This document shows, piece after piece, positions 16,059-24,259 of a stretch of DNA of 64,000 bases. The first letter of the stretch is position 1; every line of letters begins with the position of its first letter. A program made the position numbers and the translations under genes. The notes under the pieces are model-generated. The model made no database searches, was not told the origin of the DNA, and saw only the letters and a program-made list of their open reading frames with translations. This DNA is from Sinomicrobium soli (lineage in GTDB: Bacteria; Bacteroidota; Bacteroidia; Flavobacteriales; Flavobacteriaceae). The stretch is from assembly GCF_003285545.1 (NCBI RefSeq), contig NZ_QLNV01000011.1, positions 1-64,000 of the forward strand. Reading direction: 5' to 3'.

Positions 16059-17141
16059 ATGGACGACCTCTCCGTATATCGCAAAATTATCCATATCGAC
16101 ATGGATGCCTTCTATGCTTCCGTAGAGCAGATGGACCATCCCGAACTCCGGGGGAAGCCGCTGGCCGTAGGAGGCAGCAGCAAGCGCGGGGTGGTCGCAG
16201 CGGCGAGTTACGAAGCCCGGAAATTCGGGGTGCGGAGTGCCATGAGCGGTGCCCTGGCCCGGAAACTGTGTCCCGGACTCCTGTTCGTAAAACCCCGGTT
16301 CGACCGCTACCGCGAAATCTCCCTGCGCATAAGGCAGCTCTTCCGCGAGTATACCGACCTGGTGGAGCCCCTGTCACTGGACGAGGCTTACCTCGACGTG
16401 ACCCGAAACAAGAAAGGAAACCCTTCTGCCACCATGCTGGCCGCCGAAATACGACAACGGATCCTGGAAGAAACGGGGCTTACGGCTTCCGCCGGGATCT
16501 CCATAAACAAGTTTATCGCCAAGATCGCTTCCGACTACAACAAGCCTGACGGACAAAAAACGGTGAACCCTGAGGATGTCATTCCCTTTCTTCATGCCCT
16601 CGATATCAAAAAATTTCACGGTATAGGGAAAGTTACTGCCGAAAAAATGTACAGTCTCGGTATTTTTACCGGAAAGGACCTGAGCCTCAAGCCTATGGAA
16701 TTCCTGCAGGAACAATTCGGCAAGGCCGGAACACATTACTACAACATCGTCAGGGGCATACACCTCAGCCCGGTAAAACCGGACCGTACCCCGAAATCGA
16801 TAGGAGCAGAGCGCACTTTTGCCGAAAACCTGTCGTCTGAGATATTCATGCTCGAACGCCTGGACCATATTGCCACCGAACTTTCCGGACGGCTGAAAGA
16901 GAAGAAAATATCGGGAAAGACCGTAACCCTGAAGATCAAGTACAGCGATTTTACCTTACAGACACGCAGCAGGACCCTTCCTTACTTTATCAGTGACAGA
17001 AGCCTTATTCTCGAAACGGCAAAAGCATTGCTCTACCAGGACAGGCTGCTCAATTCGGTACGCCTGCTGGGAATTTCGGTAAGCAACCTCAATACGCCCA
17101 GGGAAGAACAGGTGGTCGTACAATTGAAATTCGACTTTTAA
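16059..17141 (+). CDS. dinB: DNA polymerase IV
   Basis: Y-family translesion DNA polymerase. The 360 residues contain the catalytic acids in order: Asp14 in IIHIDMDAFYASVEQ, and Asp108-Glu109 in SLDEAYLDVT. A helix-hairpin-helix-like segment (FHGIGKVTAEKMYSLGI, near 185) and a C-terminal little-finger domain follow. The end (VVVQLKFDF) resembles a beta-clamp-binding peptide (QLKFDF). Length is normal. Convergent with pyk, sharing a bidirectional terminator. No LexA-like site was identified in the 50-bp divergent spacer. Confidence 0.95.
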   Translation: MDDLSVYRKIIHIDMDAFYASVEQMDHPELRGKPLAVGGSSKRGVVAAASYEARKFGVRSAMSGALARKLCPGLLFVKPRFDRYREISLRIRQLFREYTDLVEPLSLDEAYLDVTRNKKGNPSATMLAAEIRQRILEETGLTASAGISINKFIAKIASDYNKPDGQKTVNPEDVIPFLHALDIKKFHGIGKVTAEKMYSLGIFTGKDLSLKPMEFLQEQFGKAGTHYYNIVRGIHLSPVKPDRTPKSIGAERTFAENLSSEIFMLERLDHIATELSGRLKEKKISGKTVTLKIKYSDFTLQTRSRTLPYFISDRSLILETAKALLYQDRLLNSVRLLGISVSNLNTPREEQVVVQLKFDF

Positions 17142-17160
17142 CCGTCACCCGGGCAACAAA

Positions 17161-17193
17161 AAAGCGCAGCGGAAATTCTCCCCGCTGCGCTTT
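17161..17193. terminator. Bidirectional terminator dinB/pyk
   Basis: Perfect 12-bp arms AAAGCGCAGCGG (17161-17172) and CCGCTGCGCTTT (17182-17193), with an A-rich run on the left serving as the T tract for the minus strand. Confidence 0.8.
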
Positions 17194-17240
17194 GTCAATA
17201 TACTGCTCCGCCGGTAAATACCGGCCCTCTATATGCCTGA

Positions 17241-18677
17241 TTAATGGATCTCGGTTACCCGCATCGTATTTACCATTCCCTTTTCCTGTATCGGCATGGC
17301 GGCAAGGCTGATCATCATATCCCCTGTTTCCACAAAACCCTTTTCCCTGGCCAGGTTATTTACATCATCTATCGTTTCATCCGTAGTCACATACCTGTCG
17401 TAATAAAAGGCCTTGACCCCCCAGAGCAGGTTGAGCTGGGTAAGCAGCCTCCTGTTCGACGTAAACACGAGAATGTGGGCCTGCGGGCGCCATGAAGAGA
17501 TCTGGAAGGCCGTGTACCCGCTATTGGTAAGGGTAGTGATCACCTTTGCCTTTATCTCGTTGGCCATCAGGGCAGCGTGGTAGCACACCGATTTGGTGAT
17601 ATACCTTCTTGTCCTGATATGCGGCGGTTCCTGGGGCACCTTTACCAGGGGCGAGTGTTCGACACTGGTGACTATGCTCGACATTTTCTCGATCACCTGT
17701 ACCGGATAGCTCCCCACGGAAGTCTCTCCCGAAAGCATCACGGCATCGGCACCGTCCATCACGGAATTGGCCACATCGTTTACCTCGGCCCGGGTAGGGG
17801 TAAGACTGGTGATCATGCTCTCCATCATCTGGGTGGCAATAATCACGGGTATCCTGGCTTTTTTGGCCCTGAGTACAAGCTGTTTCTGGATCAGGGGTAC
17901 CTCCTGTGCAGGCACCTCCACCCCGAGATCGCCCCGGGCTACCATAAGACCGTCACAATACGCCACGATCTTGTCTATGTTTTCAACACCTTCAGGTTTC
18001 TCTATCTTGGCTATAATGGGGATCTTCTTGTCGGAGTGCTCCCTGATCAGCTCCTGCAGGTCTATAAGGTCCTGGCTGTGCCTTACAAAAGACAGGGCTA
18101 TCCAGTCTACCTCTTTCCCTATCGCAAAGATGGCATCCTTGATATCCTTCTCCGTCAGTGCAGGCAGGGATACCTTGGTATTGGGCAGGTTGACCCCCTT
18201 CTTCGACTTTAGTGCTCCTCCCTGTATTACCTTTGCCTTTACCGTACTTTTCTTATCCGTATCCACCACTTCAAAGATCAGTTTGCCATCGTCCAGGAGA
18301 ATACGTTCACCGGGCTGTACATCCCGCGGAAACGCTTCATAATTCATATACACCTTTTCCCGGCTTCCCTTGAATTCCTCTCCTGTAATAAAAGTGATCT
18401 CGTCTCCCTTGTTCACTACCACATCTTCAGCCATTACCCCCACACGAAGCTTGGGCCCCTGCAGGTCGGCAAGGATCGCGGTATTATATCCGAATTCTTC
18501 ATTGAGCTCCCTGATCATACTGATCCGCTCGGCCACATCCTCGTAATTGGCGTGGGAGAAATTGATCCGGAAAACATCAACTCCCGCTTCTATCATGTCC
18601 TTCAGGATTTCCTTCCTGCTGGTAGCAGGTCCCAGAGTAGCGACAATTTTCGTTTTTTTTCTGTTTGGCATTATCAA
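17241..18677 (-). CDS. pyk: Pyruvate kinase
   Basis: Converts phosphoenolpyruvate and ADP to pyruvate and ATP, the last glycolytic step. The 478-residue protein starts with KTKIVATLGPATS and has the substrate Arg in VFRINFSHA. The catalytic Lys/Glu segment (IIAKIEKPEGVENID) and the metal and PEP region (VARGDLGVEVP) follow, then the signature IIATQMMESM...PTRAEVNDVAN. The C-terminal allosteric domain is present but short. Two starts, 18677 and 18671 (MPNRKK), are near; the family favours the second. The stop/start region overlaps the upstream gene by 4 bp (ATGA), implying translational coupling. Confidence 0.97.
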   Translation of the reverse strand: MIMPNRKKTKIVATLGPATSRKEILKDMIEAGVDVFRINFSHANYEDVAERISMIRELNEEFGYNTAILADLQGPKLRVGVMAEDVVVNKGDEITFITGEEFKGSREKVYMNYEAFPRDVQPGERILLDDGKLIFEVVDTDKKSTVKAKVIQGGALKSKKGVNLPNTKVSLPALTEKDIKDAIFAIGKEVDWIALSFVRHSQDLIDLQELIREHSDKKIPIIAKIEKPEGVENIDKIVAYCDGLMVARGDLGVEVPAQEVPLIQKQLVLRAKKARIPVIIATQMMESMITSLTPTRAEVNDVANSVMDGADAVMLSGETSVGSYPVQVIEKMSSIVTSVEHSPLVKVPQEPPHIRTRRYITKSVCYHAALMANEIKAKVITTLTNSGYTAFQISSWRPQAHILVFTSNRRLLTQLNLLWGVKAFYYDRYVTTDETIDDVNNLAREKGFVETGDMMISLAAMPIQEKGMVNTMRVTEIH

Positions 18678-19138
18678 AAAATTAAATTGTGTTTCGATTT
18701 TAGTTGGTTCACATCCACCTCATATGCCGTAGTCACCTGAGGTATTTTATTTATTTTACACACTACGGTACTTCCGTGATCTTCTCCTTCGGCATTGTCT
18801 ATCTTCAGAAAACAGTCTACCTTTTTCAGTTCCGGAACAAGATAACGGGTTACGGTCAGCTGATCCGCGGAAAAGAGATTCTCCCCCGCCAGCGACACTA
18901 CAGACCTGGCCGCATTGACCACCAGAGCCCATACGACTTCGTCCATATCGTTCTCCCATTCGTAATACTCCGACAGCAAATCATTTTCACGCACATCATC
19001 TCTTATCATTCTCTTTAATCTTATTCCCAGGCCGGCATTGAGAAAATAGGCCAGACGGCATGCCTCCGCAGAACAGTGAATAGCGATCAGGGAAAAGGCA
19101 GGCTCGTAAAAATCATCTGACAGTTTGAGTGTAGCCAT
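18674..19138 (-). CDS. IPExxxVDY family protein
   Basis: A 154-residue protein found in Bacteroidota directly upstream of pyk. The C-terminus here reads IPQVTTAYEVDVNQLKSKHNLIF, a variant of the family's IPExxxVDY signature (Gln for Glu, and Val-Asp followed by Val). The N-terminus (LKLSDDFYEPAFSLIAIHC) is also characteristic. No enzymatic motif is visible and the function is unknown. It overlaps pyk by 4 bp and follows rnc by about 100 bp, so co-expression with pyruvate kinase is likely. Confidence 0.8.
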   Translation of the reverse strand: MATLKLSDDFYEPAFSLIAIHCSAEACRLAYFLNAGLGIRLKRMIRDDVRENDLLSEYYEWENDMDEVVWALVVNAARSVVSLAGENLFSADQLTVTRYLVPELKKVDCFLKIDNAEGEDHGSTVVCKINKIPQVTTAYEVDVNQLKSKHNLIF

Positions 19139-19236
19139 ATAAATTTACATGGAAGTGTAAATATAGGGGTATGCAAGCGATTAGGCAACTATATCTGCGA
19201 GGTTTAACCAAATAATAGCACCGAAAACGATTTCGC

Positions 19237-19968
19237 CTACTGCATTTTATCCTGCAGTGCATAATACGCCCTTTTCGACGCCTGTTCCTCTGCTTTTTTC
19301 TTGGAGGTCGCCCTTCCTTTCGATATCACTTTTCCCTCTATAAAAAGCCGTACGGAAAAATGCCTTACACTTTCATTACCGCTATCTTCGTATACCTCAA
19401 AGCTAAATGATTTTTTTTCTTTCTGGCACCATTCTATCACAAAACTCTTATAGCTGATGATCTTCCCTTCGAGCCTTTCGATATCCACATAGGGCTCTAT
19501 GACCCTGCGATAGACAAACTTCTCGCAGTACTTGTAGCCCCGGTCCAGGTATATGGCCCCGAGCAATGCCTCGAAGAGGTTCCCGTGAATATTCTCCCCG
19601 AAACTTTCCCTGGATATCCTCGAGTCTATATGGCGCACCAGTCCCAGCTCCTTCCCGAGCTCGTTCAGGTGTTCCCGGCTTACGACCTTCGATCTCATTT
19701 TGGTAAGATAGCCTTCGTCACCGGCCGGGACCATTTTGAACAGGTAATACGATATAATGGTACTCAGCATGGTATCGCCCAGAAACTCCAGCCGCTCATA
19801 GTTCATGGGGTTTCCGTCCCGGTCTTTACGGTTGGCCGACCTATGGGTGAAAGCCTTCCTGTAAAACCCGAGGTGTTTCGGAGAAAAACCCAGCATTTTT
19901 CTGAGCATCAAAAAAAAATTCCCGTCGTCATCTGAGCGGGAATTTAATATGTTCTGAACGATTTTCAT
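19237..19968 (-). CDS. rnc: Ribonuclease III
   Basis: Double-strand-specific endoribonuclease for rRNA and mRNA processing. The 243 residues contain the RNase III signature ERLEFLGDTMLS (about residues 57-68) with the metal-binding Glu and Asp, and the second acidic motif NLFEALLGAIYLD. A C-terminal dsRNA-binding domain ends with GKGRATSKKKAEEQASKRAYYAL-like sequence. Length is slightly above E. coli Rnc because of an N-terminal extension (about 25 residues), usual in this phylum. It begins 11 bp after fabF, so both are probably on one mRNA. Confidence 0.95.
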   Translation of the reverse strand: MKIVQNILNSRSDDDGNFFLMLRKMLGFSPKHLGFYRKAFTHRSANRKDRDGNPMNYERLEFLGDTMLSTIISYYLFKMVPAGDEGYLTKMRSKVVSREHLNELGKELGLVRHIDSRISRESFGENIHGNLFEALLGAIYLDRGYKYCEKFVYRRVIEPYVDIERLEGKIISYKSFVIEWCQKEKKSFSFEVYEDSGNESVRHFSVRLFIEGKVISKGRATSKKKAEEQASKRAYYALQDKMQ

Positions 19969-19979
19969 TCAAGCTTAAG

Positions 19980-21230
19980 CTAATCCAGTTTTTTAAACAG
20001 TACACAGGCATTATGCCCTCCGAAACCAAAAGTATTGCTCATGGCTACCCTGATATCCCGCTCCTGGGCCTTGTTCAGGGTAAGGTTCAGTTCCGGCGAT
20101 ATCTTTTCATCCGGGGTACTGTGATTAATCGTCGGCGGAACCAGTTTGTGCTCCATGGCCAGTATCGACGCTATGGCCTCTATGGCCCCCGCCGCACCCA
20201 GCAGGTGCCCCGTCATGGATTTGGTCGAATTGATGTTGATATTCCCGGCATGCTCTCCGAACACTTCCGTAATCGCCCTGAGTTCGGCCACATCTCCAAG
20301 CGGTGTAGATGTTCCATGAGTATTGATGGCATCCACATCTTCCGGTTTAAGCCCTGCATTTTCCAGGCAGTTGCGCATTACTGCCTTAACTCCTTTCCCT
20401 TCGGGATGCGGAGCGGTCATGTGGTAGGCATCGGCAGACAGTCCGCCGCCAACCAGTTCGGCATATATTTTGGCCCCTCTCGCTTTGGCGTGTTCGTACT
20501 CTTCGAGGATCAGCGCCCCGGCTCCTTCTCCCAGCACAAAACCATCCCTGTTCTTGTCGAAAGGCCTGGATGCGGTCTGCGGGTCATCATTTCGGGTAGA
20601 AAGCGCATGCATGGCATTAAAACCTCCCATCCCTGCCGCTGTTACGGCTGCTTCCGAACCTCCCGACACAATAACGTCGGCATATCCCAGGCGAATATAG
20701 TTCAGGGCATCTATCATGGCATTGGCCGAAGAAGCACAAGCAGAGACCGTCGTATAGTTAGGCCCCATAAAACCGTGCTTGATCGAGATAAGCCCCGGAG
20801 CCATATCGGCTATCATCTTCGGGATAAAGAAAGGATTAAACCTGGGAGTTCCGTCTCCGTTACTGTAATTGAGCACTTCTTCCTGAAAAGTCTCCAATCC
20901 GCCGATACCCGCTCCCCAGACTACGCCGGTTCTCTCCTTGTCAATGCTGTCCAGTTCAATTCCCGAGTCTGCGATAGCCTCGTCTGCCGCCACCATGGCG
21001 TACTGTGAAAACTTGTCGAGTCTCCTGGCTTCCTTCCGGTCTATAAAATCGGTAACATTGAAATTCTTTACCTCACAAGCAAATTGCGTTTTGAACTTAG
21101 AAGCGTCGAAGTGGGTAATCGGAGCGGCACCGCTAACGCCGTTTTTCAAGCCTTGCCAATATTCCTCCAGGGTATTGCCTATCGGGGTTAAAGCTCCTAA
21201 TCCTGTGACAACAACTCGCCTTAATTTCAT
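19980..21230 (-). CDS. fabF: Beta-ketoacyl-ACP synthase II
   Basis: Elongates acyl-ACP with malonyl-ACP in fatty-acid synthesis. The 416-residue thiolase-fold protein opens RRVVVTGLGALTPIGN and has the nucleophile Cys165 in VSACASSANAMIDA. The catalytic His residues are in INTHGTSTPLGD and STKSMTGHLLGAAG, with the closing GFGGHN loop. Length matches FabF. It lies between acpP (upstream, same strand) and rnc. A long spacer and the acpP terminator separate it from acpP, so it probably has its own promoter. Confidence 0.97.
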   Translation of the reverse strand: MKLRRVVVTGLGALTPIGNTLEEYWQGLKNGVSGAAPITHFDASKFKTQFACEVKNFNVTDFIDRKEARRLDKFSQYAMVAADEAIADSGIELDSIDKERTGVVWGAGIGGLETFQEEVLNYSNGDGTPRFNPFFIPKMIADMAPGLISIKHGFMGPNYTTVSACASSANAMIDALNYIRLGYADVIVSGGSEAAVTAAGMGGFNAMHALSTRNDDPQTASRPFDKNRDGFVLGEGAGALILEEYEHAKARGAKIYAELVGGGLSADAYHMTAPHPEGKGVKAVMRNCLENAGLKPEDVDAINTHGTSTPLGDVAELRAITEVFGEHAGNININSTKSMTGHLLGAAGAIEAIASILAMEHKLVPPTINHSTPDEKISPELNLTLNKAQERDIRVAMSNTFGFGGHNACVLFKKLD

Positions 21231-21625
21231 TCGAATAAATATTAGTCCAAACTGTTTTTTTGTGATATGCTCAGGAAGCGGAAGCTTCGTTCACATGATC
21301 ATGCATCCGCTGGGGATACGTACACATCTCAAAAAGAAGGCACTTGTCCTGAAAACCGGGATAACATCATCCCACAGGCAGGAAAAGTGACAGCCCTATG
21401 GAGATCCAGGTCTATAAACCTTGCAAAATCTATCCCCGGATATGAGGAAAAACAGGGGAGCACTTTAAAGATACCTCCCCTTTTCACTGTTTTTTCTGTT
21501 GAGTCCGGGACCATCAGACATAGCCCGAATACGTGTAGATAAACACAATATATCCGGCATAAAAACAGAATTCCGGGCAAACAGGAATTCTGTTTCATGC
21601 CCTTATTGCTATAATATTCCTATTC
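21231..21625. other. acpP-fabF spacer with terminator and long fabF leader
   Basis: No supported gene. It holds the acpP terminator (21563-21595) and about 330 bp of unassigned leader before fabF. An imperfect -7 box (TAGATTTTG, one base too long) occurs on the minus strand near 21430. I recognise no riboswitch family. Confidence 0.5.
21563..21595 (-). terminator. acpP terminator
   Basis: Perfect 12-bp arms AAACAGAATTCC and GGAATTCTGTTT around a 9-base loop. In gene sense the stem ends in a run of five or more T. Confidence 0.75.
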
Positions 21626-21859
21626 TTATTTTGCCTCTTCGATGTATTTTATGGCCTGCTCTACAGTAGCGATATTTTCTGCCTGATCGTCAGGGATCTG
21701 AATATCGAATTCTTTTTCAAACTCCATAATCAATTCCACTGTGTCCAGGGAGTCTGCACCGAGGTCATTGGTGAAACTTGCTTCCGGTACAACCTCATTC
21801 TCGTCAACACCTAATTTGTCTACGATGATCGCTTTTACTCTTGATGCAATGTCTGACAT
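21626..21859 (-). CDS. acpP: Acyl carrier protein
   Basis: Small acidic carrier of growing acyl chains as a 4'-phosphopantetheine thioester. The 77 residues contain the attachment site Asp36-Ser37-Leu in [18 protein letters not shown] and the canonical helix 3 and 4 sequence ([16 protein letters not shown]). Length is standard. It is transcribed as the first gene of the acpP-fabF-rnc cluster, from a well-formed Bacteroidota promoter just upstream, and followed by its own terminator. That arrangement would give more acpP than fabF mRNA. Confidence 0.97.
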   Translation of the reverse strand: MSDIASRVKAIIVDKLGVDENEVVPEASFTNDLGADSLDTVELIMEFEKEFDIQIPDDQAENIATVEQAIKYIEEAK

Positions 21860-21890
21860 AATCTTTTAGTTTTAAAATTTAAATTGATGG

Positions 21891-21919
21891 CAAAAATAAA
21901 AAACTTTGGTTGAAAACAA
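21891..21919 (-). promoter_or_regulatory. acpP promoter (TTG-N18-TATTTTTG)
   Basis: On the minus strand TTG (21919-21917) and TATTTTTG (21898-21891) are spaced by 18 bp, matching the Bacteroidota -33/-7 consensus. The leader to the ATG at 21859 would be about 25 nt. Confidence 0.7.
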
Positions 21920-22104
21920 CATCTAAGTTCCAAAATGTGGCTGTAATTTACTAAAAAATAAAATACCTATTTTACTTTTAATTTCTAATTCTTAATTATT
22001 ATGCGTTCTTTTGCCTCCGTAAACAGGGGCATAGCCGGCCGTCATCGCCGGGGTCAACCAGCTCCCGGAAAGGCGCTCTTTTGCCCTGTAAAAACAAGTA
22101 ACCG

Positions 22105-22674
22105 GTGAAAAAAATTGTCATATTTGCTTCAGGTTCCGGCACCAATGCGGAAAATATTATCCGTTTCTTTTCCGAAAGCGAAAGCGCCAGGGTAGTCCTG
22201 GTACTCTCCAACAAGAGGGAGGCAGGCGTACTGGACAGGGCAGACCGGCAGGATATCGATGCCCTTTATTTTAACCGGAAAGCACTTTACCGTTCCGATC
22301 TGATCGTCAACCTCCTGAAGGACATCGGCCCGGACCTCATCGTACTGGCAGGTTTTCTCTGGAAATTTCCCGACAATATCCTCCGGGCCTTTCCCGGCAG
22401 GGTGATCAACATACACCCCGCATTGCTCCCCAAATACGGCGGCAGGGGCATGTACGGCATGAATGTACACCGGGCCATAACCGAAAACCGGGAAACCGAA
22501 AGCGGTATCACCATACATCATGTAAACGAAAATTACGACGAAGGTGCCGTGATCTTCCAGGCCAGGGTGGCCATACTCCCGTCAGACACCCCTGAAGATG
22601 TTGCCGGAAAAGTACACGCCCTGGAATACGAGCATTTTCCCCGGGTGATAGCACAGCTTTTAACAGAAAACTGA
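22105..22674 (+). CDS. purN: Phosphoribosylglycinamide formyltransferase
   Basis: Transfers formyl from 10-formyl-THF to GAR, the third step of de novo purine synthesis. The 189 residues begin KKIVIFASGSGTNAENI (phosphate-binding loop). The catalytic triad region is in VINIHPALLPKYGGRGMYG (Asn, His), and the Asp lies in NENYDEGAVIFQ. The GTG at 22105 is the only start that keeps the first beta strand. It is divergent from acpP, and 40 bp before rnhA on the same strand. Confidence 0.95.
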   Translation: MKKIVIFASGSGTNAENIIRFFSESESARVVLVLSNKREAGVLDRADRQDIDALYFNRKALYRSDLIVNLLKDIGPDLIVLAGFLWKFPDNILRAFPGRVINIHPALLPKYGGRGMYGMNVHRAITENRETESGITIHHVNENYDEGAVIFQARVAILPSDTPEDVAGKVHALEYEHFPRVIAQLLTEN

Positions 22675-22713
22675 AATACTGCCGGAATATCCTTATCTAA
22701 AACACTTTTAGCT

Positions 22714-23220
22714 TTGAACACTTTCGACGTACATATATATACTGATGGCGCTGCCCGGGGAAACCCCGGTCCCGGCGGATACGGCATTGTCATGGAATGG
22801 GCGGGAAAAAAATACGTGAAGGAGTTTTCGCAGGGTTTCCGCCATACGACCAACAACCGCATGGAACTGCTCGCGGTTATCGAAGCCCTGAAAAAACTGA
22901 AGCACCCCAATACCAATGTCAAGGTCTTTACCGATTCGAGGTATGTTGCCGATGCCGTTGAAAAAAAATGGGTCTTCAACTGGGAACGCAATCATTTCAA
23001 AGGAAAGAAAAACGCCGATCTATGGACCGAATTCCTCCGGGAATACCGCCGGCACCATGTGCGTTTTCACTGGATAAAAGGCCATAACAACCATCCGCAG
23101 AACGAACGCTGCGATTTTCTGGCCGTAGAAGCCTCCAAAAAAACAGACCTTCCGGAAGACACCGGTTTTTCGGAAAAGAAAAACCCGGACATCCTCTCAG
23201 GACAAGGCGAGCCAAAGTAG
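22714..23220 (+). CDS. rnhA: Ribonuclease HI
   Basis: Cleaves RNA in RNA-DNA hybrids. The 168 residues have the catalytic acids in order: Asp11 in IYTDGAARGNPGPGGYG, Glu in NRMELLAVIEAL, Asp in FTDSRYV, and Asp in NERCDFLAV, with the His in the GHNNHPQNE loop. A 20-residue polar tail follows the core. The start appears to be TTG at 22714, since no ATG exists before the first strand. This TTG lies inside a TAGCTTTG match to the -7 promoter box (22709-22716); if that box were used, the start codon would not be transcribed, so expression from the purN transcript is more likely. Confidence 0.92.
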   Translation: MNTFDVHIYTDGAARGNPGPGGYGIVMEWAGKKYVKEFSQGFRHTTNNRMELLAVIEALKKLKHPNTNVKVFTDSRYVADAVEKKWVFNWERNHFKGKKNADLWTEFLREYRRHHVRFHWIKGHNNHPQNERCDFLAVEASKKTDLPEDTGFSEKKNPDILSGQGEPK

Positions 23221-23246
23221 ATGGTTCTAACGTTTTTCGAGACCGA

Positions 23247-23264
23247 TAAATTTGCGTAAGTTTG
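23247..23264 (+). promoter_or_regulatory. Two overlapping-register -7 boxes before the PfkB gene
   Basis: TAAATTTG (23247-23254) and TAAGTTTG (23257-23264) both fit TAnnTTTG, 14 and 24 bp before the ATG at 23279. No clear -33 TTG is at the right distance from either. Confidence 0.5.
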
Positions 23265-23278
23265 CAAAAAATTTCAAT

Positions 23279-24202
23279 ATGAGCAAACTGCTGGCGGTCG
23301 GAAGCACGGCCTTTGATGCTATTGAAACCCCTTTCGGAAAAACAGATAAAATTCTCGGCGGTGCCGCTCCGTATATAGGCCTGGCCGCTTCGCAGTTCGG
23401 GATAGAGGTCGCCATCGTTTCCGTGGTAGGCGAAGACTTCCCCGAGGAATACCTCTCCATGTTGAGAAAACGGAATATAGACACCTCGGCGATCGAGATC
23501 GTAAAGGGAGGAAAGACCTTCTTCTGGAGCGGAAGATATCACAACGACCTCAATTCCAGGGACACCCTGGAAACACAGCTCAATGTACTGGGAGATTTTA
23601 ATCCCGTGATCCCCGAACACCACAAGGACGCGGATGTGGTACTGCTCGGAAACCTGCACCCGCTTACGCAGCTCGGGGTCATCGAGCAGATGGCTTCGCC
23701 GAAACTCATTGTTCTCGACACCATGAATTTCTGGATGGACCATACCTGGGACGAACTCATGCAGGTCATTGCCCGGACCGATGTGATCACCATCAACGAC
23801 GAAGAAGCCCGGCAGCTTACCCGGGAATACTCCCTGGTGAAAGCCGCCCAGAAAATACGGGAAATGGGACCCCGCTACGTGGTGATCAAAAAAGGAGAAC
23901 ACGGTGCCCTGCTCTTTCACGATGACAATATCTTTTTTGCACCGGCCCTGCCCCTGGAAGAGGTGTTCGACCCCACGGGGGCGGGAGACACTTTTGCAGG
24001 AGCCTTCTCCGGATACATTGCGGCAACAGGCGACACCTCTTTCGAGAATATGAAAAATGCTGTCATTTACGGCTCCAACCTCGCCTCGTTCTGCGTCGAA
24101 AAATTCGGCACCGAGCGCATGCAGAAACTCTCGAAAGAAGAAATACGGAAAAGACTGTTACAGTTTAAGGCATTGACACAATTCGAAATAGAACTAACAT
24201 AA
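23279..24202 (+). CDS. PfkB family sugar/nucleoside kinase
   Basis: ATP-dependent kinase of the ribokinase superfamily; the substrate is not readable from sequence. The 307-residue protein starts MSKLLAVGSTAFDAIETPFG with the GGAAPYIGLAASQFG substrate region near residue 30. It ends with the family's catalytic motif DPTGAGDTFAGAFSGYIA (Asp as base). The ATG at 23279 is preferred over an in-frame TTG at 23252, which would overlap the promoter boxes. It lies between rnhA and purF and ends with a strong terminator, so it is probably monocistronic. Adjacent purine genes suggest a nucleoside or ribose role, as a guess. Confidence 0.88.
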   Translation: MSKLLAVGSTAFDAIETPFGKTDKILGGAAPYIGLAASQFGIEVAIVSVVGEDFPEEYLSMLRKRNIDTSAIEIVKGGKTFFWSGRYHNDLNSRDTLETQLNVLGDFNPVIPEHHKDADVVLLGNLHPLTQLGVIEQMASPKLIVLDTMNFWMDHTWDELMQVIARTDVITINDEEARQLTREYSLVKAAQKIREMGPRYVVIKKGEHGALLFHDDNIFFAPALPLEEVFDPTGAGDTFAGAFSGYIAATGDTSFENMKNAVIYGSNLASFCVEKFGTERMQKLSKEEIRKRLLQFKALTQFEIELT

Positions 24203-24210
24203 AATACCAC

Positions 24211-24236
24211 GCCCCGGATTTCCGGGGCCTTTTTTG
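24211..24236 (+). terminator. Terminator after the PfkB gene
   Basis: GCCCCGG-ATTT-CCGGGGC followed by C and a T run. It lies only 24 bp before the purF start. Confidence 0.85.
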
Positions 24237-24259
24237 TTCATACAAACACAACAACACCG

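Noticed and set aside
20013-21008. 331-codon frame opposite fabF
   Set aside because: Shadow frame; fabF is complete and canonical on the other strand.
21231-21562. Riboswitch upstream of fabF
   Set aside because: Long leader, but none of the known riboswitch cores I looked for (TPP, cobalamin, SAM, FMN signatures) is visible.
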